Shown: positions 20,901 through 29,941, numbered from the stretch's first letter. The stretch: DNA of 64,000 nt from Pseudomonas sp. MWU13-2105 (GCF_023242315.1 NZ_JALLIY010000006.1:186001-250000); one strand, 5' to 3'. Numbers and translations are program-made. The notes: a model not told the origin generated them from the letters alone.

Positions 20901-22953
20901 GGCGCAGCTCGATCAACTGAGGGACCTGAGCGGCCTGACCTTCACCTTCAAGGTCGCCTTCGACGGCAGCAGCGATGAATCGGGCGCCCTGACATTCCCG
21001 CGGTTGTCACTGACGGTCAGGGCCCGCAAACGCGTGCCGGAACTGCTCTTCGACAGCAGCCCCGCCAGCCTGCCTGGCAAGATCTACCTGATCCCCTGCC
21101 ACCCGCGGGTACTGCCGCTCTTCGGCCCAGGCACAACCCTCCAGCGCGCCGCCAGCGGCGGCGTGCCCGGCTATTACTACAGCAGCGACAACCCGCGGAT
21201 CGCCGTGGTCGACAGCAGCGGCAAGGTCAGCGTGCGCGGCAATGGCCAGACCACGATCCGCGTCAGCGACCGGGCCGGGCAGCGCAAGAGCTATCCGCTC
21301 AGCGTCAGCGGCGTGGTCCAGTGCTACAACCTGGGCGAAGGCAGCCAAGACGAAACCCTGCGCAAGGCCCGGCAAAAAGGCCTGGATATTCCATCACTGG
21401 ACGAACTGATCAGCATCCGCGCGGCCTACGGCAAGCGCTGGCCGTTGCAGTCGCCGCTCAAGCCGAAAACCTGGTCATCGACGACCAAAAGCACCTTGGG
21501 ATTGGTGCATGCGGTACTGGATATGACCCTGGACGTGGTCGAGCCGGACCGGCCCTATATCAAGATCACCGCCGGCCTGGGCCTGATCTATGAGGCCAGC
21601 GGACTGGGCATCGGTCCCGCGCTGATCAGCGACTGCAAAAAAGCCCGGGGCCTGCCCGCGGACGCCCGGGAACTGGAAAAACCGAGGGTCGAGGCGGCCC
21701 TGGACGACGGTCATGGACTGTTGCCGGCCAGCGCCCTCGACGCGCCCGTCACGGTGACCTTCCCGGTCTGGAGCAACCCCACCACCGACGAAACCTACCA
21801 GTTACTCTGGGGTACGGAACTGCTCGGTAGTCCAGTGTTCATCGGTCCGGGCGACAATCCCGGAGACACGCTGGCGCTGGACATTCCCGTCGAGGCACTG
21901 ACCCACGGCCGCCATGAACTCAGGTACCGGGCGTACGACACCATCAGCCAGGCCTCGACGGATTCGTTCCCGAGCCTGATCGAGGTCGACCGCGAAAAAC
22001 CCGGCCAGCCGCTGCTCGCAGCCATGGCCTTCCCCCCCCAGATCAACGACGGCCTGACCTCGGCGGAGCTGACCCAACTGGGTAATGTGCTGCCGGGCAC
22101 CATCGCCAGCTACAACGGTTTCGCGGTCGGCGACCAGGTGACCAGCTTCTGGGGCGATGTCGAGGGACCGGGGATGCTGGTCATGGAGCTCAAGACCATC
22201 GTCATCGAGTTTCCCCGCGCCTTCCTCGCCTCACTCGGCGCGGATGCCGACTGGCCGGTGTCCTACCGGATCCGCGATCGCGCGGGCAACTTGTCGGAGC
22301 GTTCGGCAGCGATCACGGTCAAATTGCGACTGTCGGGCGGCGAGCACCCCGAGTTGGTGTTCGACCAGCGTCCGCTCACCCTCAGTGGCAAGATCTACCT
22401 GATCCCCAGCCACCCAGCGGTGTTGCCGGCCTTCGGCCCGACCACCTCGGCCCGGCGCCAGGCCAGCGGCGGGACCCCCGGTTATACCTACACCTCGGGC
22501 AATCCGGCGATTGCCGTGGTCGACGCCTCCGGCCTGGTCACGGTGCGCGGCAACGGCAGTACTACCATCAGCGTGAGCGATGCTGGCGGCCAGATGAAAA
22601 GCTACAGCCTGTCGGTCAGCGGCGTGATCCATTGCCATGCCCTGGGGCTGGGCACGTTCGCCAACATGCAGGCCAAGGCCTACGCCGGGCAACGGCGGCT
22701 GCCGGCCCGCGCCGAATTCACACAGATCCATCGCCTCTATGGCAACCGCTGGCCCCTGGGCGTCCAGCGCGAATGGCTGGAAAACACCCCGCGGGAGGCG
22801 GAGTCGACCACCTCGCGGGATTTCGGCCTGACCTGGTCCACCGACCGTGCAACCCAGGTGCCACCGATCAAGTACTACAGCGTGCACCTGCCCAGCGGCA
22901 AGGAGTCGATCCTGTTCGATCTGAGCAGCGCTTATGGCCTGGGCCTGAGCTGA
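14953..22953 (+). CDS. Giant multi-domain Ig-repeat / DUF4329-like repeat protein
   Basis: A 2666-residue protein of unknown function. Residues about 37-1345 hold six tandem modules of about 215-225 residues. Each opens with a line like LGPLFASADDAARHAHGQ, continues with an E/K-x-GG-x-I-x-K/R stretch and FVATLP, and ends with VLQPSELWGPAGPV. The opening resembles DUF4329, a domain known from Rhs-type proteins. Residues about 1345-2025 hold Ig-like modules, the first pair matching the 13317 product. Then come a Big_2-like module (about 2028-2110), a degenerate intimin/C-type-lectin-like module with LPSLDEL-type and YGKRWPL motifs (about 2139-2245), a copy of the DGLLP Ig block (about 2250-2465), and a second Big plus lectin-like pair to the end. 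There is no signal peptide. A giant adhesin is the best guess, but the missing export signal argues for caution. Confidence 0.85.
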   Translation: MPQDALTHAEQPRASHLPADRPVAPVPPRVAAPRLSRAFASLDEAVKYAHGQAAFKGLKRQSWFILKHAQKTEFIATQALSDATAPFDPDPVFGRDALGVLQLPEGFILAGLYCQAETAQEQLPPRESWLYENFFSPYDLFAGLHHARRARPSMPGAQPPPLFFGCPDGALLIYRAEDSELELALLPSGADWQARAGHAREQLLSGALPPNQWVRTLAAAGQLRVLHGSYLWNRLGLVDPIRWTAFADAVLAGLGPAFLGADDAARHAQQLIQGGTDKEFGGLIFQREDATFVATLPTTGNDRRFNSDSLYPVTETGIASFPPGHRLHAVYRSNISLSALKEQKAGLLDRPAPLSEQETRLRLKSITPDEVLTTLLARTRGVRAFYVLMTNANIIKYMPSGSDEEDALIPRLLPGNDLSDLDRLLPSEFIKSLAKTGALYVVRGDSYWGPPGRLPDDWAPYPPRKASPPALPAFGPLFDSADAAALYANERINGQYRDRRIGFIINDSHNRYAASEPLSAGEPLFAAPPSWPTHADGSLALPAGYRLAGLYYSAALYPQRFPCKDVWMYRNFFLPDELLAALKQIEAYCPAPSAPALPLYLSSRDGAQLKYRSRDIPFDKALLAGSDPSYGERLVKGILDPLNFIHALADSGELSVLQPSELWGPAGPVSSEWRAYRQLRRRVLGPLFASADDAARHAHGQIPRRYDKVYGGVILKRPDGLFVATMPLASATEIFDHTLIFPIRNGFPLEDHTIIGTYSSRLGTLDFSLPETEGQLYLNLFPTWDIYRAIKERSIPLRYFSAQDGSLIRYTSQHSPNEIDLFKALSPSSADPLNLMDNPTEQRFKSGQEADKGAVLTFVRDLVKAAELRVLVRGRDVWTDTGKVLSIRDSAGGVLVETDQALIATAPPAFSPLFMTAADAVRHALGQTNQRTQRSFGFIFRRTEKEYVATAPTLATSADFDRTLILAPDIAIPSLIPGYLPDGLYVSAPRREAPPGDRVYQHFISVRDFAHAIKTARETAIVPGHQSNTWIYLSSADGALFSYKVALVPDADEVLRGSVFHNDGIDTQAQLENGSLSGRDYVRRVAASGKLSVLQPGTLWRQTGPVSANWDPADGTPGEAGPYALSPFFAHADDAARFTHEQIGQGRGVLLVDAIYRTSAPDGYVTLEPFVDGRAIKVTRTLADLKTQELEQQRLALTLGKTPLDSIHYARPLDPARYQIGDTPCFDFFCVEDICFVTRTLLADNLFLNGVYYSSQEGALLKYQPRDSSAQRDLCMPAEPDSATGNGITPPHVRLINAVASAGKLSVLRTSTFWHKPGPIDASWTPTTAVADRRPRATRDLLPPLINSFNIGGVGATDVIDPQRALPVVIAPLDLKPRDRVDLYWGSHPDPVASHTQGGESGASHLTLRVATRWIMSAAELTVRYVLTPFPGGAPETAETRVRIKLDVPGDPDTQSATPTINDKLELPVVLPPGVIEDPEGVSVLVKRYANMAAGDSIVVSWHGRLVQHPPLSAPSDEVLVPIDPAIIREAGNSEAILVRYEIRDGVNNWSRWSRPALVEVAIGDPDLRAPVVPRAQGMQLNLDALNGADVQTLVLRYEGMSSAQTLRLLVERETALGATLPAYSEVKPGNDSDAFVSFEVPNEQFRLIIQGQARFYYYVEAPNQPSRRSKSLSLQIVGRALMLKPPRVPVAEANGNVLDPTQTGVIARVEPYSFSAVGQTVSLIWLGITAGGMEVLHEQSQAVIETERDIDFTIPDDQVSGLAGGSVVVRYNVKTLAPEPIISQPLLLPVSANPLDLPRPEVLEAHDSVLFPHEALAGATIRVSYAMEPHDSIQAYWRGTPGNGTPMLEAKPGSAEGSVDFAVPVTAVSANIGKRVEVGYSVTRQGIAAPSKVLPLDILPIAHEQLQPPFVREAPDNLLLDLNTFAGAAHIEVRKWPHIQVGQRIWLRIEGTLDNGRPYSFTLWNAEEVSMVADLVEGLLPRAQLDQLRDLSGLTFTFKVAFDGSSDESGALTFPRLSLTVRARKRVPELLFDSSPASLPGKIYLIPCHPRVLPLFGPGTTLQRAASGGVPGYYYSSDNPRIAVVDSSGKVSVRGNGQTTIRVSDRAGQRKSYPLSVSGVVQCYNLGEGSQDETLRKARQKGLDIPSLDELISIRAAYGKRWPLQSPLKPKTWSSTTKSTLGLVHAVLDMTLDVVEPDRPYIKITAGLGLIYEASGLGIGPALISDCKKARGLPADARELEKPRVEAALDDGHGLLPASALDAPVTVTFPVWSNPTTDETYQLLWGTELLGSPVFIGPGDNPGDTLALDIPVEALTHGRHELRYRAYDTISQASTDSFPSLIEVDREKPGQPLLAAMAFPPQINDGLTSAELTQLGNVLPGTIASYNGFAVGDQVTSFWGDVEGPGMLVMELKTIVIEFPRAFLASLGADADWPVSYRIRDRAGNLSERSAAITVKLRLSGGEHPELVFDQRPLTLSGKIYLIPSHPAVLPAFGPTTSARRQASGGTPGYTYTSGNPAIAVVDASGLVTVRGNGSTTISVSDAGGQMKSYSLSVSGVIHCHALGLGTFANMQAKAYAGQRRLPARAEFTQIHRLYGNRWPLGVQREWLENTPREAESTTSRDFGLTWSTDRATQVPPIKYYSVHLPSGKESILFDLSSAYGLGLS

Positions 22954-22993
22954 GCCGGAACCTGCGTCAGCCGTGAGGCTTGAACGCATATCC

Positions 22994-23082
22994 TGTGGGA
23001 GCGGTGCTTGTCGGATCGCCGCACCGCCGCGAAGCTTTTAGCGGTCTCACGGCCCTATTCGCGGGCAGGCACCGCTCCCACA
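22994..23082. repeat. REP-type palindromic element
   Basis: The outer arms TGTGGGAGCGGTGC / GCACCGCTCCCACA enclose CGCGAAG and CGCGGGC inner motifs. It is related to the elements at 29985 and 38321 and lies between the Ig-repeat locus and ccoN2. Such elements are frequent between Pseudomonas genes. Confidence 0.8.
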
Positions 23083-23091
23083 CCCGCCCCA

Positions 23092-23105
23092 TTGACCTTC
23101 GTCAA
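23092..23105. promoter_or_regulatory. Anr/FNR box upstream of ccoN2
   Basis: TTGAC-CTTC-GTCAA, a symmetrical match to the Anr consensus TTGAT-N4-ATCAA at 8 of 10 defined positions, 110 bases before the ccoN ATG. Only this first cco operon has such a box, so I assign it as the low-oxygen-induced cco2. The anr gene itself lies in the window at 37573. Confidence 0.75.
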
Positions 23106-23215
23106 TACCACCGGCTGGCTATTTGCCCATGCTTGGCTGGCTTTTAGTCTGCCTATAACTCCAGATCCCGCGAATGCAAGAGCGCCGGCCGGGTCTGAAC
23201 CGTGGATGGGGAACC

Positions 23216-24640
23216 ATGAACACTTCAATCAGTACCGCCTACAACTACAAGGTGGTCCGCCAATTCGCCATTATGACGGTGGTGTGGGGCATCGTCGGCA
23301 TGGGGCTCGGGGTTTTCCTCGCCGCCCAATTGGTCTGGCCCGAACTCAACTTCAACTTGCCGTGGACCAGCTTCGGCCGCCTGCGCCCGTTACACACCAA
23401 CGCGGTGATTTTCGCGTTCGGTGGCTGTGCACTGTTCGCCAGTTCCTACTACTCGGTGCAACGCACCTGCCAGACCCAGCTGTTTGCGCCGAAGATCGCG
23501 GCGTTCACCTTCTGGGGCTGGCAACTGGTGATCCTCCTGGCGGCCATCAGCCTGCCGCTGGGCTACACAAGTTCCAAGGAATACGCCGAACTGGAATGGC
23601 CGATCGATATCCTGATCACCATCGTCTGGGTTGCCTACGCCATCGTGTTCTTCGGTACGCTGATGAAGCGCACCACCAAGCACATCTATGTCGGTAACTG
23701 GTTCTTCGGTGCCTTCATCATCACCGTGGCGATCCTGCATATCGTCAACAACCTGGAACTGCCGGTCAGCCTGACCAAGTCCTACTCGGTCTACGCCGGG
23801 GCCACCGACGCCATGGTGCAGTGGTGGTACGGGCACAACGCCGTGGGCTTCTTCCTGACCGCCGGTTTCCTCGGGATGATGTACTACTTCGTGCCGAAAC
23901 AGGCCGAGCGCCCGGTGTATTCCTATCGCCTGTCGATCGTGCACTTCTGGGCGCTGATCACCCTGTATATCTGGGCCGGTCCCCACCACCTGCACTACAC
24001 CGCCCTGCCGGACTGGGCCCAGTCGCTGGGCATGGTGATGTCGCTGATTCTCCTGGCACCGAGCTGGGGCGGCATGATCAACGGCATGATGACCCTCTCG
24101 GGGGCCTGGCATAAGTTGCGCAGCGACCCGATCCTGCGCTTCCTGGTGGTATCGCTGGCGTTCTACGGCATGTCGACCTTCGAAGGTCCGATGATGGCGA
24201 TCAAGACCGTCAACGCCCTCTCCCACTACACCGACTGGACCATCGGCCACGTGCACGCCGGGGCCCTCGGTTGGGTGGCGATGATCTCCATCGGCGCGCT
24301 GTACCACATGATCCCGAAAATCTTCGGCCGCCCACAGATGCACAGCATCGGCCTGATCAACGCGCACTTCTGGCTCGCCACCATCGGCACCGTGCTCTAC
24401 ATCGCCTCGATGTGGGTCAACGGCATCGCCCAGGGCCTGATGTGGCGCGCGGTCAACGAGGACGGCACGCTGACCTACTCCTTCGTCGAAACCCTGGTGG
24501 CCAGCCACCCCGGTTACGTCGTCCGGCTGATCGGCGGGGCAATCTTCTTCAGCGGCATGCTGCTGATGGCCTACAACACCTGGCGCACCGTGCGCGGTGC
24601 ACAACCCGCCGCCGTGATCGCCGCCGCGCAGACGGTTTGA
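23216..24640 (+). CDS. ccoN2: cbb3-type cytochrome c oxidase subunit I (CcoN2)
   Basis: Catalytic subunit of the high-affinity terminal oxidase in the inner membrane, 474 residues with about 12 membrane helices. It holds the low-spin heme b and the heme b3-CuB site, with the histidines in [32 protein letters not shown] and [12 protein letters not shown]. The ATG at 23216 has GGGGA just upstream. It is the first gene of ccoNOQP, preceded by an Anr box, which is the basis for calling it copy 2. The 3' two thirds are almost identical in DNA to the second copy at 26729, while the 5' part is more diverged. Confidence 0.95.
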   Translation: MNTSISTAYNYKVVRQFAIMTVVWGIVGMGLGVFLAAQLVWPELNFNLPWTSFGRLRPLHTNAVIFAFGGCALFASSYYSVQRTCQTQLFAPKIAAFTFWGWQLVILLAAISLPLGYTSSKEYAELEWPIDILITIVWVAYAIVFFGTLMKRTTKHIYVGNWFFGAFIITVAILHIVNNLELPVSLTKSYSVYAGATDAMVQWWYGHNAVGFFLTAGFLGMMYYFVPKQAERPVYSYRLSIVHFWALITLYIWAGPHHLHYTALPDWAQSLGMVMSLILLAPSWGGMINGMMTLSGAWHKLRSDPILRFLVVSLAFYGMSTFEGPMMAIKTVNALSHYTDWTIGHVHAGALGWVAMISIGALYHMIPKIFGRPQMHSIGLINAHFWLATIGTVLYIASMWVNGIAQGLMWRAVNEDGTLTYSFVETLVASHPGYVVRLIGGAIFFSGMLLMAYNTWRTVRGAQPAAVIAAAQTV

Positions 24641-24650
24641 GGAGTTCGCC

Positions 24651-25259
24651 ATGAGACACGAAGTAATTGAAAAGAACGTCGGTCTGCTGATGCTGCTGAT
24701 GGTGCTGGCCGTGAGTATCGGCGGCCTGACCCAGATCGTCCCGCTGTTCTTCCAGGACGTCACCAACAAGCCGGTCGAGGGCATGAAGCCCTACACCGCG
24801 CTGCAGCTGGAAGGCCGCGATATCTACATTCGCGAGGGCTGCGTTGGTTGCCACTCGCAGATGATCCGTCCGTTCCGCGCCGAGACCGAACGCTACGGGC
24901 ACTACTCGGTAGCCGGCGAAAGCGTCTGGGACCACCCGTTCCTTTGGGGTTCCAAACGCACCGGACCGGACCTGGCCCGGGTCGGCGGCCGCTACTCGGA
25001 AGACTGGCACCGCGCGCACCTGTACAACCCGCGCAACGTGGTACCGGAGTCGAAAATGCCGGCCTACCCCTGGCTGGTGGCCAACCCGCTGGACAGCAGC
25101 CTGACCGAAACCAAGCTGCGGGCCATGCGTACCCTCGGCGTGCCCTATACCGACGACGATATCGCCGGGGCCGTGGCCAGCGTCAAGGGCAAGAGCGAGA
25201 TGGATGCCCTGGTCGCCTACCTGCAAGTGCTCGGCACTGCGATCAAGAGCAAGAGGTGA
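24651..25259 (+). CDS. ccoO2: cbb3 oxidase monoheme subunit II (CcoO2)
   Basis: Membrane-anchored monoheme cytochrome c of 202 residues that passes electrons toward CcoN. It has one N-terminal membrane helix (about residues 9-30), then the heme c motif CVGCHSQ in [13 protein letters not shown]. The later methionine ligand is likely in ESKMPAYPW. It starts 10 bases after ccoN2, with GAGG in the gap. It is very similar to the second copy at 28171, with differences concentrated near the C-terminus. Confidence 0.95.
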   Translation: MRHEVIEKNVGLLMLLMVLAVSIGGLTQIVPLFFQDVTNKPVEGMKPYTALQLEGRDIYIREGCVGCHSQMIRPFRAETERYGHYSVAGESVWDHPFLWGSKRTGPDLARVGGRYSEDWHRAHLYNPRNVVPESKMPAYPWLVANPLDSSLTETKLRAMRTLGVPYTDDDIAGAVASVKGKSEMDALVAYLQVLGTAIKSKR

Positions 25260-25262
25260 GTC

Positions 25263-25460
25263 ATGGATATGAGTACCGGAATGATCCGCGGCCTCGGCAC
25301 CCTGGTGGTCTTTATCGCCTTCGTCGGCCTCGCCCTCTGGGTGTTCAACGCCAAGCGCGCACCCGAGTTCGCCGAGGCCTGCATGCTGCCGTTCGCCGAT
25401 GATGAACCGCTTCCCGCCCCCCCTGAAGATCCCACCGCAACAAGGAGCACCCGGCCATGA
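25263..25460 (+). CDS. ccoQ2: cbb3 oxidase small subunit (CcoQ2)
   Basis: A 65-residue single-helix membrane protein (helix in [20 protein letters not shown]) that stabilises the cbb3 complex. Its acidic, proline-rich tail is typical. It starts 3 bases after ccoO2 with AGAGGTG as ribosome binding site, and its stop overlaps the ccoP2 start. Confidence 0.9.
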   Translation: MDMSTGMIRGLGTLVVFIAFVGLALWVFNAKRAPEFAEACMLPFADDEPLPAPPEDPTATRSTRP

Positions 25461-26395
25461 CCACCTTCTGGAGTGCGTATATCTGCGTACTGACCATCGG
25501 CAGCCTGATCGGCCTGACCTGGTTGCTGATCGGGACGCGCAAGGGTGAAACCAAGGGCAGCGTCGACCAGACCATGGGCCACAGCTTCGACGGCATCGAG
25601 GAGTATGACAATCCGCTGCCGCAGTGGTGGTTCATGCTGTTCGCCGGGACCCTGGTGTTTGCCGTCGGCTACCTGATCCTCTACCCCGGCCTCGGCAACT
25701 GGAAAGGCATCCTGCCCGGCTACGAGAACGGCTGGACCGGCGTTCATGAGTGGGAAAAGGAGATGGACAAGGCCGATGCCAAGTTCGGGCCGATCTTCGC
25801 CAAATTCGCGGCGATGCCCGTGGAAGAAGTGGCCAAGGACCCACAAGCGCTGAAAATGGGCGGGCGCCTGTTCGCCTCCAACTGCGCGGTGTGCCACGGC
25901 TCGGATGCCAAGGGTGCCTATGGCTTCCCGAACCTCGCCGACAACAGCTGGCGCTGGGGCGGTAGTGCCGACACCATCAAGCAGACCATCATGGGTGGAC
26001 GGATCGCGGCCATGCCGGCCTGGGGCGAAATCCTCGGTGAAGCCGGGGTGAAGAATGTCGCCGCCTATGTCAGGCATGAACTGGGTCATCTGCCATTAGC
26101 CGCGGGCAGCGATGCCGACGTGCAGGCCGGCCAGAAGATCTTCAGTACCACCTGCGTGGCCTGCCACGGCGCCACCGGCCAGGGTACCCAAGCCATGGGC
26201 GCACCGAATCTGACCGAGCCGGCGGCATTTATCTACGGCAGCAGCCTGGAACAGTTGCAGCAGACCATCCGCCACGGGCGCCAGGGCCAAATGCCAGCCC
26301 AGCACGAACTGCTCGGTAACGACAAGGTACAGCTGCTCGCCGCTTACGTGTTCAGCCTCTCCCACGGCAATCAAGGAGAAAACAAAGCCCAATAA
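25457..26395 (+). CDS. ccoP2: cbb3 oxidase diheme subunit III (CcoP2)
   Basis: Diheme cytochrome c of 312 residues that accepts electrons from soluble c-type cytochromes. It has an N-terminal membrane helix, a second helix near residues 56-75 ([16 protein letters not shown]), and two heme c motifs in the periplasmic part, CAVCH and CVACH. Each is followed by a methionine ligand region (IAAMPAWGE and GQMPAQHE). Its start overlaps the ccoQ2 stop by 4 bases, indicating translational coupling. A hairpin follows the gene. Confidence 0.95.
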   Translation: MTTFWSAYICVLTIGSLIGLTWLLIGTRKGETKGSVDQTMGHSFDGIEEYDNPLPQWWFMLFAGTLVFAVGYLILYPGLGNWKGILPGYENGWTGVHEWEKEMDKADAKFGPIFAKFAAMPVEEVAKDPQALKMGGRLFASNCAVCHGSDAKGAYGFPNLADNSWRWGGSADTIKQTIMGGRIAAMPAWGEILGEAGVKNVAAYVRHELGHLPLAAGSDADVQAGQKIFSTTCVACHGATGQGTQAMGAPNLTEPAAFIYGSSLEQLQQTIRHGRQGQMPAQHELLGNDKVQLLAAYVFSLSHGNQGENKAQ

Positions 26396-26728
26396 GCACC
26401 GGATATTTCCTGCCGCATCGACCAGGATGCGGCAGTTCCCCGCCTGTACGTGACCAAGTGTCGCACCTCTCCTTTAGTCCGCCTACCCACTCCGGGGAAT
26501 CGGTACTAAGCTTTGCAAACTTCGATCAAACCGTATTCCCTCGCCTGCCGGTCGATTCCGGACTTTCCGAGGGCGCGCTTTGACCTTACACCGAGCATGG
26601 AAAGGCCGCAGAATCAGCGTCGCACGGTATTGACCCAGGTCATGGCGCGTTGCAATGACCCTACTCTTTATCCATACTTGCGGGCGATTTTCACCCTAAT
26701 AAATATACCTAAACCGTGGAACCTTAGA
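26396..26728 (+). promoter_or_regulatory. Intergenic region between cco2 and cco1 operons
   Basis: A 333-base gap. It contains a 10-bp hairpin CTGCCGCATC / GATGCGGCAG at 26410-26435, without a T-run, that probably ends cco2. It is followed by AT-rich sequence near 26650-26715 that should hold the cco1 promoter. I see no Anr box, only a half site (ATCAA) near 26523, which fits oxygen-independent expression of this copy. No gene is visible. Confidence 0.55.
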
Positions 26729-28171
26729 ATGAGCACAGCAATCAGTCCGACTGCTTATAACTATAAGGTAGTCCGCCAGTTCGCCATCATGACGGTGGTC
26801 TGGGGGATCCTTGGCATGGGGCTCGGTGTCTTCATCGCCTCGCAACTGGTCTGGCCGGAGTTGAATTTCGGCCTGCCCTGGACGAGTTTTGGACGCCTGC
26901 GCCCGCTGCACACCAACCTGGTGATCTTCGCCTTCGGTGGTTGTGCGTTGTTTGCCACCTCCTACTATGTCGTGCAGCGAACCTGCCAGGTACGACTGAT
27001 CTCCGACGGCCTCGCGGCCTTCCACTTCTGGGGTTGGCAGGCGGTAATCGTCGGCGCCGGGATCACCCTGCCCCTGGGTTACACCACGACCAAGGAATAC
27101 GCCGAACTGGAATGGCCGCTGGCAATCCTCCTGGCGATTGTCTGGGTGGTCTACGCCCTGGTGTTCTTCGGCACCATCATCAAGCGCAAGACCAAGCACA
27201 TCTATGTCGGCAACTGGTTCTACGGTGCTTTCATCATCGTCACGGCGATGCTGCACATCGTTAACCACATCTCGCTGCCGGTGAGCTTCTTCAAGTCCTA
27301 CTCGGCCTATGCCGGGGCGACCGATGCGATGATCCAGTGGTGGTACGGGCACAACGCCGTGGGCTTCTTCCTGACCACCGGCTTTCTCGGGATGATGTAC
27401 TACTTCGTGCCGAAACAGGCCGAGCGGCCGATCTACTCCTATCGCCTGTCCATCGTGCACTTCTGGGCGCTGATCACCCTGTACATCTGGGCCGGCCCCC
27501 ACCACCTGCACTACACCGCCCTGCCGGACTGGGCCCAGTCGCTGGGCATGGCGATGTCGATCATCCTCCTGGCCCCGAGCTGGGGCGGCATGATCAACGG
27601 CATGATGACCCTCTCGGGCGCCTGGCATAAGCTGCGCACCGACCCGATCCTGCGCTTCCTGGTGGTATCGCTGGCGTTCTACGGCATGTCGACCTTCGAA
27701 GGGCCGATGATGGCGATCAAGACCGTCAACTCGCTGTCCCACTACACCGACTGGACCATCGGCCACGTGCACGCCGGGGCCCTCGGTTGGGTGGCGATGA
27801 TCTCCATCGGCGCGATCTACCACATGATCCCGAAAATCTTCGGCCGGCCGCAGATGCACAGCATCGGCCTGATCAACGCGCACTTCTGGCTCGCCACCAT
27901 CGGCACCGTGCTCTACATCGCCTCGATGTGGGTCAACGGCATCACCCAGGGCCTGATGTGGCGCGCGATCAACGACGACGGCACCCTGACCTATTCGTTC
28001 GTCGAAGCGCTGCAGGCCAGCCACCCCGGCTATATCGTTCGCGCCCTGGGCGGTGCGTTCTTCGCCAGCGGCATGCTGTTCATGGCCTACAACGTGTTCC
28101 GTACCGTTCGCGCCTCGGACCCGGCTGAAGCTGAAGCCGCCGCTCAGATCGCTGTCGCTGGAGCTCACTGA
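26729..28171 (+). CDS. ccoN1: cbb3-type cytochrome c oxidase subunit I (CcoN1)
   Basis: Second copy of the catalytic oxidase subunit, 480 residues, with the same heme ligands as CcoN2 ([40 protein letters not shown]). I chose the ATG at 26729 ([13 protein letters not shown]). Open frame extends upstream to 26513 but without any conserved sequence. No Anr box is seen, so this is taken as the constitutive cco1 operon. Its tail ([17 protein letters not shown]) differs from that of the other copy. Long stretches of its DNA are identical to ccoN2, including silent positions. Confidence 0.95.
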   Translation: MSTAISPTAYNYKVVRQFAIMTVVWGILGMGLGVFIASQLVWPELNFGLPWTSFGRLRPLHTNLVIFAFGGCALFATSYYVVQRTCQVRLISDGLAAFHFWGWQAVIVGAGITLPLGYTTTKEYAELEWPLAILLAIVWVVYALVFFGTIIKRKTKHIYVGNWFYGAFIIVTAMLHIVNHISLPVSFFKSYSAYAGATDAMIQWWYGHNAVGFFLTTGFLGMMYYFVPKQAERPIYSYRLSIVHFWALITLYIWAGPHHLHYTALPDWAQSLGMAMSIILLAPSWGGMINGMMTLSGAWHKLRTDPILRFLVVSLAFYGMSTFEGPMMAIKTVNSLSHYTDWTIGHVHAGALGWVAMISIGAIYHMIPKIFGRPQMHSIGLINAHFWLATIGTVLYIASMWVNGITQGLMWRAINDDGTLTYSFVEALQASHPGYIVRALGGAFFASGMLFMAYNVFRTVRASDPAEAEAAAQIAVAGAH

Positions 28172-28779
28172 TGAAGCACGAAGTAGTCGAGAAAAATATC
28201 GGCCTGCTGGCCTTCTTCATGGTCATCGCCGTGAGCATCGGCGGCCTGACCCAGATCGTCCCGCTGTTCTTCCAGGACGTCACCAACAAGCCGGTCGAGG
28301 GCATGAAGCCACGCACCGCGCTGGAACTGGAAGGCCGCGACATCTATATCGCCAACGGCTGTGTCGGCTGCCACTCGCAGATGATCCGTCCGTTCCGCGC
28401 CGAGACCGAACGCTACGGGCATTACTCGGTGGCCGGTGAAAGCGTCTGGGACCACCCGTTCCTCTGGGGCTCCAAGCGCACCGGGCCGGACCTGGCCCGG
28501 GTCGGCGGACGTTACTCCGATGACTGGCACCGCGCGCACCTGTACAACCCGCGCAACGTGGTGCCCGAGTCGAAAATGCCGGCTTACCCGTTCCTGGTGG
28601 AAAACAAGCTCGACGGCAAGGACACGGCGAAGAAAATGGAAGTCCTGCGCACCCTCGGCGTGCCTTACACCGACGAAGACATCGCCGGGGCCAAGGATGC
28701 CGTGAAGGGCAAGACCGAAATGGACGCGCTGGTGGCCTACTTGCAAGGCCTGGGCACCATCATCAAAAGCAAACGGTGA
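28171..28779 (+). CDS. ccoO1: cbb3 oxidase monoheme subunit II (CcoO1)
   Basis: 202-residue membrane-anchored monoheme cytochrome c with CVGCHSQ and one N-terminal helix. The start ATG overlaps the ccoN1 stop by one base (TGATG), so translation is coupled. Its C-terminal third ([18 protein letters not shown]) is the main difference from CcoO2. Confidence 0.95.
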   Translation: MKHEVVEKNIGLLAFFMVIAVSIGGLTQIVPLFFQDVTNKPVEGMKPRTALELEGRDIYIANGCVGCHSQMIRPFRAETERYGHYSVAGESVWDHPFLWGSKRTGPDLARVGGRYSDDWHRAHLYNPRNVVPESKMPAYPFLVENKLDGKDTAKKMEVLRTLGVPYTDEDIAGAKDAVKGKTEMDALVAYLQGLGTIIKSKR

Positions 28780-28784
28780 TCTGG

Positions 28785-28970
28785 ATGGATATCGGGATGA
28801 TTCGTGGCCTGGGCACCCTGGTGGTGATGGTGGCCTTTATCGGCCTGGCGCTGTGGGTGTTCAGCCCGCGGCGCAAGTCGGAATTCGAGGACGCGACCTT
28901 GTTGCCTTTCGCGGATGACCCCGAAGCCATCAAGCAGGTCGAAAAAGCGTCTAGGAGTAACAAAGAATGA
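28785..28970 (+). CDS. ccoQ1: cbb3 oxidase small subunit (CcoQ1)
   Basis: A 61-residue single-helix membrane subunit ([20 protein letters not shown]). I use the ATG at 28785. An in-frame GTG at 28776 would add three residues (MIW). The stop overlaps the next start by 4 bases. Confidence 0.88.
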   Translation: MDIGMIRGLGTLVVMVAFIGLALWVFSPRRKSEFEDATLLPFADDPEAIKQVEKASRSNKE

Positions 28971-29941
28971 CTACATTCTGGAGTCTGTACGTCACAGTCC
29001 TCAGCCTGGGTACCATCTTCGCCCTGACCTGGTTGCTGCTGTCCACCCGCAAGGGCCAGCGCGCCGAGCAGACCGACGAGACGGTTGGCCACTCCTTCGA
29101 CGGTATCGAGGAGTACGACAACCCGCTGCCCAAATGGTGGTTCATGCTGTTCGTCGGCACCATCATCTTCGCCCTCGGCTACCTGGCCCTGTACCCGGGC
29201 CTGGGCAACTGGAAAGGCCTGCTGCCGGGCTACAACTACCTCGACAACGATAAGCAGACCCCCTTTGCCAACGGCCAGAACGGCTGGACCGGCGTGCACG
29301 AGTGGGAAAAGGAAATGGCTCGTTCGGATGCCAAGTTCGGGCCGATCTTCGCCAAGTACGCCGCCATGCCTATCGAGGACGTGGCCAAGGACCCGCAAGC
29401 ACTGAAGATGGGCGCGCGCCTGTTCGCTTCCAACTGCTCGGTGTGCCACGGTTCCGACGCCAAGGGCGCCTACGGCTTCCCCAACCTGACCGACGAGGAT
29501 TGGCGCTGGGGCGGCGAGCCGGAAACCATCAAGACCACCATCATGGGCGGTCGCCACGCGGTGATGCCGGCCTGGGCCGAAGTCATCGGCGAGCAAGGCG
29601 TGGCCGATGTCGCTTCGTTCGTGCTGACCAACCTCGACGGCCGCAAGCTGCCGGAAGGCGCCAAGGCCGACCCGGTGGCGGGGCAGAAACTCTTCGCCGC
29701 CAACTGCGTGGCCTGCCACGGTCCTGAAGGCAAGGGCACCCCGGCCATGGGCGCGCCGAACCTGACGCACCCGGCGGCATTCATCTACGGTTCGAGCTTC
29801 GCGCAGCTGCAACAGACCATCCGTTATGGTCGCCAAGGGCAGATGCCGGCCCAGGCACAGCTGCAGGGCAACGACAAGGTTCACTTGCTCGCCGCCTATG
29901 TCTACAGCCTGTCCCATGGGGATAACAAGCCGGCTGAATAA
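28967..29941 (+). CDS. ccoP1: cbb3 oxidase diheme subunit III (CcoP1)
   Basis: Diheme cytochrome c of 324 residues with two heme motifs, CSVCH and CVACH, behind two N-terminal membrane helices. Compared with CcoP2 it has an extra segment of about 13 residues ([15 protein letters not shown]) just after the second helix. It is the last gene of the cco1 operon. Confidence 0.95.
   Translation: MTTFWSLYVTVLSLGTIFALTWLLLSTRKGQRAEQTDETVGHSFDGIEEYDNPLPKWWFMLFVGTIIFALGYLALYPGLGNWKGLLPGYNYLDNDKQTPFANGQNGWTGVHEWEKEMARSDAKFGPIFAKYAAMPIEDVAKDPQALKMGARLFASNCSVCHGSDAKGAYGFPNLTDEDWRWGGEPETIKTTIMGGRHAVMPAWAEVIGEQGVADVASFVLTNLDGRKLPEGAKADPVAGQKLFAANCVACHGPEGKGTPAMGAPNLTHPAAFIYGSSFAQLQQTIRYGRQGQMPAQAQLQGNDKVHLLAAYVYSLSHGDNKPAE

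Noticed and set aside
26514..26530. Possible Anr box before ccoN1 (TTGCAAACTTCGATCAA).
   Set aside because: Only the right half (ATCAA) fits. The TTG is 3 bases too far away for the TTGAT-N4-ATCAA spacing.
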